In this document: positions 58,430-64,000 of the stretch, piece after piece | Layout of the letters: each line of letters starts with the position of its first letter | Position numbering within the stretch: position 1 is the stretch's first letter | DNA from: Scatophagus argus | Lineage: Eukaryota > Chordata > Actinopteri > Scatophagidae | DNA: 64,000 nt | Direction: 5' to 3' | NCBI RefSeq assembly: GCF_020382885.2 | Contig: NC_058501.1 | Span: 12,373,501 to 12,437,500, forward strand | Notes under the pieces: generated by a model | The model's input: only the letters and a program-made list of their open reading frames with translations | Database searches by the model: none | What the model was told of the DNA's origin: nothing | Program-made: the position numbers and the translations under genes

Positions 58430-59319
58430 ACATTTTTGCAGTGTCCAGACACATTGCAGTGGGGGGAAAAACAATCCAATCAGTGACTAACGCATTATAT
58501 ACATAGTTCTTTATGGGACTCTAATGCATTAAAGAGCCATGAGTTCCATTTGAGAAATATCTAAGACGTGAAATATTATTCTAATAAGTGAAAGGACAAA
58601 TCAGGATTGTGGATCATTTCTGCCTACCTGCAAAACACTCCACATTGAATCTGGAGCACTTAGCCAAAATACATTTTTCGCAGAACTTCATCACGTCATT
58701 TTAAAATTTTCTTCAATGAGACTTAATTTAGAAAGGAACATAATTAAAATATTAGGTGTAAAAAATGCAAAAATATGAACCAGAAGCTGTACATTACACA
58801 TTTCGTTTGACAAACTGTCTAAACATCCATACATAGTATCTCTACTAGGCATCTAATATGCATCAAAGTATGTATTTACCCAATCTGCTTTGGAAAAAAA
58901 AGAAGGAAAAAAAAAAACATTACAAAAACATTTGTTTTTAAACCACAAAGTGAGTTGAACAACTCAAGACACCAAGTAATAAATTCACACCACACGCATT
59001 TCAAGCTTAAAAAAAACTGAAACAAATCATTTAAAAAGTTAATCAAAACAGTTTTTACAAATAAACTATATTTTGTGACACAGGATGTAATAGATGGATT
59101 TAACAACATTTGGTTAGTCCTTTAGGAGATGTTCCGGTCAAAAATTTTAATAATAATCAAAACTAAACTTAATATCCAAAAATTGCTAAAATGTCATTTT
59201 CAAAACCATTCCAAACTCATCTGAAACCATGATCTCCAATGTTAAAAGAAAAACAAAGGGCAATTCCTGACTAAAATTTTCAAAAGCCATACACTTTCGG
59301 CAAAGTCCCCATGTCTAAA

Positions 59320-61428
59320 TTATCTCTTTGCGCTTGGCTTTTCAGGCTTTTCCTCTGGGTGGCTTTTCTCATGAGCTTTCAAGGTGCGCTCACGGCCAAA
59401 ACTCTTCCCACAGACTGCACAGGCAAAGCGGCCAACTGCATGAGCCCGGGACATGTGGGCGTCCAGCTGCTCCGGACGAGCAAAACTCTCTTCACATTCC
59501 TCGCAGGGATGGGCTTTCCGTGGAGTGTGTTTCTCCTTCTTGTGAGCACGGAGCTGAATCAGGCTGGGGAATGTGAGGTTACACTCAGGACAAGGGTGCT
59601 GACGGGATGTGGCTGGATCTGTTTTAGGTTTCTTCTCCTTTCCTGGAGCTTGACTGTCATCCTCAGGACTCTTCTTATCTTCTGTTTCTGATTTTGATGC
59701 CGCTTTAGAAGGACGGCCACGCTTTGCTCCACCTATTTTTCCTTTTTCCTCTGCTGGAGGTGCTGTCACAGATTCTGATGTGATGGTGGTCTTCACTGCC
59801 TCTTCAGGCACTTCTGCATCATCCTTTTTTTTCCGCTTTCCCTTTTTCTCGGCAGCTGCCAACTCTTCAGTTTTGGCGGGCCTTCCACGTTTCTTGACGG
59901 ATGTAGCACTTCCATTGCACTGCTGACCTTCAGGGTACTTCTCCTGGTGTGCTACCAGCTCTGATTCTGTTTCAAAGCCCTGACCACACTTCTTGCAGCG
60001 ATGGGTTTTCGCAGGGTCCTCTGGCTGTTCTACGGGCTCTACGTCTGGGCGGGGATGTTGGGTCAGGCGATGAGTACGCAGCAGTCCAGCACTCCGGAAG
60101 GTTTCATTGCAATCTTTACATACCAACTGTTTTTCTGGACACAACTGTCTTCTATGGGCTGTCAGCTGTGAAAGTGAGGGGAAAAAAAGCTTAACTGAAA
60201 CATTGAGCATAGACTAGAACATGCTTATTAATTTTATTTTGACATTAGTGGTGTACTTTTAACACTGCCAGTGACAATTATGTTCAAGTAGTTTCGTAAT
60301 AAAATATATACTTTAACAAACTCACTTCAGAGAACGTTTTGAAGCTCTCTTTGCAGTGAACGCATTTAAAGGGCTTGTCATCCTTGCTGTGTGTTGGCTG
60401 GTGCTGTGTTAGCTCCTCAGATGACAGAAATGTGCGATCACACACATAGCATGTGAACAGTGTGTTTCCCTGGGAAGACATTGAGAAGACAAGGCAAAGT
60501 TAAAACAACTCAAGAAAAACAAATACCTGGAAAATGTTTCAGTTTTATCAGATTGTTTTTAATAGCCATGAATGTGACTGTCTTGTTTTATTGACAACTT
60601 GCAAAGTAAAAATGTATGTAAGTATACATACACACATATATGATCAATCTCACTTTCAAAAAATAACTTACTCAAGCACAAGCCAGGCCATAACAGGTGA
60701 AAGCAATTTAGCTCTTTGTCGCTAGCAATTATTTTTGTTTCTTGGATTGCAATGTCATTAACTTTATGGCAATCTAAAGAATAAAAGATCTCAGTTATGA
60801 CATACTGCACCTTTAAGCTAGTGTGGGCAATTAGCAGAAACCAATGGGTGAAATACAAGACATCTCATTAAATATTTGAGTATTTTCACGGAAAATTAGA
60901 AAGAAAAGGAACAACAAATGAAAAATCACAGAAAAAAAACAGACTGTGCATATGAAACATTGTCATGCATATGTAAGGCAAATTTGTTCAAAATAAAGTT
61001 TGTGATTGGTACAGACTGTCACCATTTCTACTGAAATGAATAAACTGATGTTATGAAGCTTACCTGCTGAAGCTGTTGCTTATATTCTTCCCGGTGGCTC
61101 TTCTTCATATGCCTTTCCTTGGCTTTGGCACTGCAGAACGTAATGAAGCACTGGAAACACTGCAGATTTTCATGCTGGTCTGGAAGGACAGGGGGGCACA
61201 TTACAAATATCATGTGAAGACAAAGTCAAACTTTAGCTTCTTTCAGCCAACTGAGTCAAAGTTGCAATCACTGTACCACTTACAGGGTTGAACAGGGGGT
61301 GCAGGAGGTCCATTCAAAGTGATGGGTTTGTATGGCTCAGCTGGCTTTTCAGGGGGAACTTCCGGAGGTGGATCTGGCAATCCCCGTCCCATCACTATCT
61401 CCTCTATGTTTAAAATCTCCGAGTCCAT
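59320..61428 (-). CDS. Zinc-finger gene 3: znf576-like C2H2 protein with two AT-hooks, complete (416 aa)
   Basis: Coding exons on the minus strand: 61,428-61,284; 61,179-61,064; 60,469-60,326; 60,165-59,320; phases 1, 0 and 0 match. Residues 1-48 begin MDSEILNIEEIVMGRGLPD and continue Pro-rich. Eight C2H2 fingers follow: five between about residues 55 and 210 (the fifth with a CCHC-type end) and three near 335-410. Between the blocks is a Lys/Glu/Pro-rich disordered segment with two AT-hook cores (KRGRPAK near 227, KRGRPSK near 282), which bind AT-rich minor groove. The first fingers (CFITFCSAKAKERHMKKSH; FTCYVCDRTFLSSEELTQHQ) resemble ZNF576 (CLITFADSKFQERHMK...). ZNF576 itself is much shorter, so this would be a longer fish relative. 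A nuclear DNA-binding role is inferred. The start is supported by an acceptor at 61,473 just upstream. Confidence 0.9.
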
Positions 61429-61471
61429 CCTGGTATTATCGGTGGTCTCAACAGGCGCTCACAACAACCTT

Positions 61472-62420
61472 CCTAGAATATTTAAAAAGACAAGGCAAAA
61501 GCAAAGATACCATGAAAGGAAGGCTACATATTAGGTGGAAAAAACAGCATTTTGGTTAACAGCGGTAACATAACACTTCTATGGACCTCTAGATATCATT
61601 AAATGCGTTAAGAACCAATCATATTCAACAGATGAAAAAATACGATTAGTTTTCACTACACGTTAAGCTGGGGTAACTGTGAAACGCATTTAGCCCGAGG
61701 TTGTTTAACTATCAGCCAGTTCAGTTTCCCCAAAGGAATCACTCAAGTTTCGGCTCATCTTGACTAATGTTACGTTACTGCCTGTAAGGCCGCTAGCTAA
61801 GCTAACTAGCTCCATGCTAGCATACGAATATCTGGTAAACAGTTAACTGATAATAATTCCTTAATGGGTCTCAGCTGTAATCTAGAATTATTTCCAGAAA
61901 ACGTCCCTGCTTTAGTTTATTGTCTCTGCACGTAGCTAGCGCTAATTTTAAAGTACTATGCTACGGAGCGCGCTACCGTTAAGCTAGCTTTCTGATTAGC
62001 GCTAACAACACTGGCTGCCATTCACAGAGGATTGAAGACTTTTCGTGCCTTTTCACATAGCAAGTTTTAACTTAGTGTTTTGGCGCTTGCATGCATTTAC
62101 TATGTATCAATACTATGTACGTCAATACCTATACATATAGCAAACGATTTAAATAACATATGAAATTGAGTAGAGGTTTACGTTACCTCTAACCGCTCTT
62201 TGAAGGTAGTTTGACTGAGAGTTGACCATACAGAAACAAAACCGATAGATCGGACACTTCCTCGTGTGTGACTGTAGAGCCGATGGTACAACTAAGATGG
62301 CTGCCAGGCGAGTCGTCTATTCAATGTAATGTTTGGACGAGACATTCAAATAACATTATAGATCAGCCGAGTTGCTCCCTTGTTGATACAGGAAAACACG
62401 TTGCATCGTTGTGAGCGCAG
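61472..62420 (-). promoter_or_regulatory. 5' UTR intron and promoter of zinc-finger gene 3
   Basis: An acceptor (TTCTAG at 61,473) and a minus-strand donor (GAG/GTAACG at 62,187/62,186) define a ~0.7 kb 5' UTR intron. A YY1-type AAGATGGCTGCC (62,294-62,305) lies about 0.1 kb upstream of the donor, the usual spot near the start of TATA-less genes. The intron has several GCTAGC/GCTAAC-type short repeats near 61,790-62,010. Confidence 0.55.
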
Positions 62421-63478
62421 GAAAAAAACACAAACCTTGAATGAAAAGATTTCTTCTGTACAGTAGCACTACAATGAAATATTCAATTTCAAAATGTTCC
62501 CACGCCTGTTAGTATGTTGTATTATGTAATAAAAGCGGCTAAAACACATTTCAGCTATACCTTTATGTACATGAATTTGAACTAATCTCATTTTCTACTC
62601 TGTCTAAATCTATGGTTAACCTCCGTCACGTGACCCAAAACAACTTGGCGAAAAGAACTTTATTTTCATTCAGTTTACTGTAACTGTTTTGTTTACCCCC
62701 CTCCCCCCAAAGGTCCATGCACCCATTTATATTAAATCGCCCTTATATTACAAGTGTAACCACACAAACACTTCTCACATATGTGCACCCTTCACACTAT
62801 TTGTTCGTACAAAACAATTCTCTATATTATCTGTGGTATTTGTTGTTAATATACCCCTGTACAGGAGTATGTATATATTCAGTTCAGTTATTTTTATTTT
62901 AACATTATTTTCGTGATTTCACTATTTATATGTAATACATATAATACTGTATATCAAGATGTCTGCTGTCAGAAAGATGTATTATGCAAACTTTTACCAG
63001 CAGTCTTCAAAAAAAGGCATGTATTTCTTTCATCTGTCTTTTATTGTTTTCTGAAATTCAAATAAATAATGTTTAAATTCATAGTCAAAAACAAGCTCAT
63101 CATAAAATGTAAACGAAGTAAGGTTAAAATAAATAGTAAAAAACAATCACAATGACTGTAATGTCAGAATAATATTTTTCATTTCTTTGCAGCACAAAAT
63201 GTATGGCTATGAGTAATTTTTTTACATTTCTTTCTGAAGGCAATTAATTTTTACACCTGTTCAATGATACAGTAAGCCACATCACTAAGCATTTGTTTTT
63301 TAAAATGCAGCACAATTACCTTACAAAAGAATGACAGTGAACGGTATCATGGAAAAGTTAGAATGATAAAGGAGATACTTCCATATTTTGGTGAGCTGGG
63401 TTTACATACACCAAAAGCACAGTTACATATTAAGGTGGAATGCAAAATGTTCAAAATAAAGCGTAAGGTCTGTTGTGG
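62421..63478. other. Intergenic DNA between zinc-finger gene 3 and the piggyBac-type ORF
   Basis: AT-rich and without a supported gene. A palindromic E-box GTCACGTGAC is at 62,625-62,634. The right half is probably the 3' flank or 3' UTR of the minus-strand piggyBac-type ORF. Confidence 0.5.
62625..62634. promoter_or_regulatory. Palindromic E-box GTCACGTGAC
   Basis: A perfect 10-bp palindrome matching the USF/MITF-TFE (CLEAR) consensus, about 0.3 kb upstream of the YY1-type motif of zinc-finger gene 3. Function is inferred from the motif only. Confidence 0.5.
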
Positions 63479-63481
63479 ACC

Positions 63482-64000
63482 CTACTGTTTTTCCAAATTC
63501 CCTTGACTATGGAAATTCAAAAAGCAATTGTGGTTGCGAGAGATACAAAGAAAGACACAGCACTTAAGGCACAGCACTCGAGATGTTCTCTGACAGTCCC
63601 TAAAGCGACACCTGCCTCCCTCTCCCTCTCCAAGCTGCTCAGGCCAGTGGCCTAGACCATCGTACCGTGTGGCTGCATCTGGCAGAGGACTTTCCTCCAC
63701 CATGCTGGGATTGGGTGTTTTGTTTGTTTGATGAGCCTTCTCTGTGGGGGGCTGAGGGGGCACTGAATCATGTGTATCAGAGCCACTGGAGAGGATTAAA
63801 GTCTTGGACACCTCCAATCTAAAGGCCATTAGAGTCAAAGGTGCAGTTGCAGCCCTGTGTTCCTGTCTGTATAGGAGCCAAGAGTTGACCAAAGCCAAAT
63901 CTGTTAGGTACCAGAGCACTGCTTGAGGCCAGCAGGTTGGGGCCAAGGCAGTGAGAGGGATAGAGTACAGATTTAGCAAATCTCTGTTGAGATGAGCTGA
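63482..64000 (-). CDS. piggyBac-type transposase, C-terminal part, cut by window edge
   Basis: The minus-strand frame is open from the window end to a stop at 63,482, so at least 172 codons are present and the N-terminus lies outside. It reads DLLNLYSIP...CWPQAVLWYL, then DLALVNSWLLYR, the conserved end of the piggyBac (DDE_Tnp_1_7) core. After a variable Ser/Pro/Thr-rich linker come RYDGLGHWPEQ and a Cys/His-rich tail (GRCRFRDC...CLKC...CVFLC...NCFLNFH). The last is the C-terminal zinc-binding domain that targets transposon ends. This arrangement is that of fish PGBD3-like proteins. No stop or frameshift is visible in this part. A live element and a domesticated host gene cannot be told apart without the catalytic aspartates and the terminal repeats outside the window. 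Confidence 0.85.
   Translation of the reverse strand, partial: SAHLNRDLLNLYSIPLTALAPTCWPQAVLWYLTDLALVNSWLLYRQEHRAATAPLTLMAFRLEVSKTLILSSGSDTHDSVPPQPPTEKAHQTNKTPNPSMVEESPLPDAATRYDGLGHWPEQLGEGEGGRCRFRDCQRTSRVLCLKCCVFLCISRNHNCFLNFHSQGNLEKQ

Noticed and set aside
1..64000. CRISPR arrays, bacterial operons, tRNA or rRNA genes
   Set aside because: No regularly spaced direct repeats, no ribosome-binding-site-led gene strings and no cloverleaf with good A/B boxes were seen; the only tRNA-like phrase is in the retroposon at 25.2 kb.

Overview
The window is vertebrate genomic DNA, most probably from a ray-finned (percomorph-type) fish. Genes are split by GT-AG introns. (TG)n/(CA)n microsatellites and decayed transposon copies of kinds common in fish genomes are frequent. 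The recognisable genes (DCBLD, GMEB/SAND, C2H2 zinc fingers) are vertebrate or metazoan families. No bacterial operon, CRISPR array or tRNA/rRNA gene was seen. I assembled exons by hand from splice sites, phases and protein similarity. The five complete models below all close in frame.

Layout. (1) 1-23.85 kb looks like one long first intron. It belongs to a minus-strand gene whose signal-peptide exon lies at 23,852-23,922; the exon and its presumed linkage to a GMEB gene suggest the receptor tyrosine phosphatase ptpru. The intron holds microsatellites, homopolymers and old repeats but no exon I can support. (2) 24-27.9 kb is intergenic and carries LINE 3' ends and a non-autonomous interspersed repeat. 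(3) 27.9-35.0 kb, minus strand: a complete nine-coding-exon GMEB-family (SAND domain) regulator of 514 aa. (4) About 35.0-35.8 kb: a compact divergent promoter region with an unexplained coding-like first exon. (5) 35.8-46.0 kb, plus strand: a complete fifteen-exon DCBLD1-like receptor of 658 aa (signal peptide, CUB, LCCL, discoidin, one membrane helix, tyrosine-rich tail). (6) 47.8-62.2 kb, minus strand: three unrelated C2H2 zinc-finger genes in tandem, of 608 aa (7 fingers), 768 aa (11 fingers plus a PLDLS/SUMO-motif tail) and 416 aa (8 fingers plus two AT-hooks, znf576-like). (7) 63.5-64.0 kb, minus strand: the C-terminal part of a piggyBac-type transposase ORF running off the right edge.

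How the genes relate. They do not form a pathway. Two are cell-surface proteins linked to tyrosine phosphorylation (the putative receptor phosphatase and the DCBLD scaffold receptor), and four are DNA-binding nuclear proteins. The GMEB-like and DCBLD1-like genes are transcribed divergently from less than 1 kb apart. The DCBLD1-like gene and the first zinc-finger gene converge tail to tail.

Items most worth a second look: a ~590 bp inverted-repeat element with a hammerhead-ribozyme-like core inside zinc-finger gene 2; the strong-Kozak orphan first exon at 35,176; the imperfect inverted repeat full of CCAAT boxes upstream of zinc-finger gene 1; and the unusual basic C-terminus of the GMEB-like protein.
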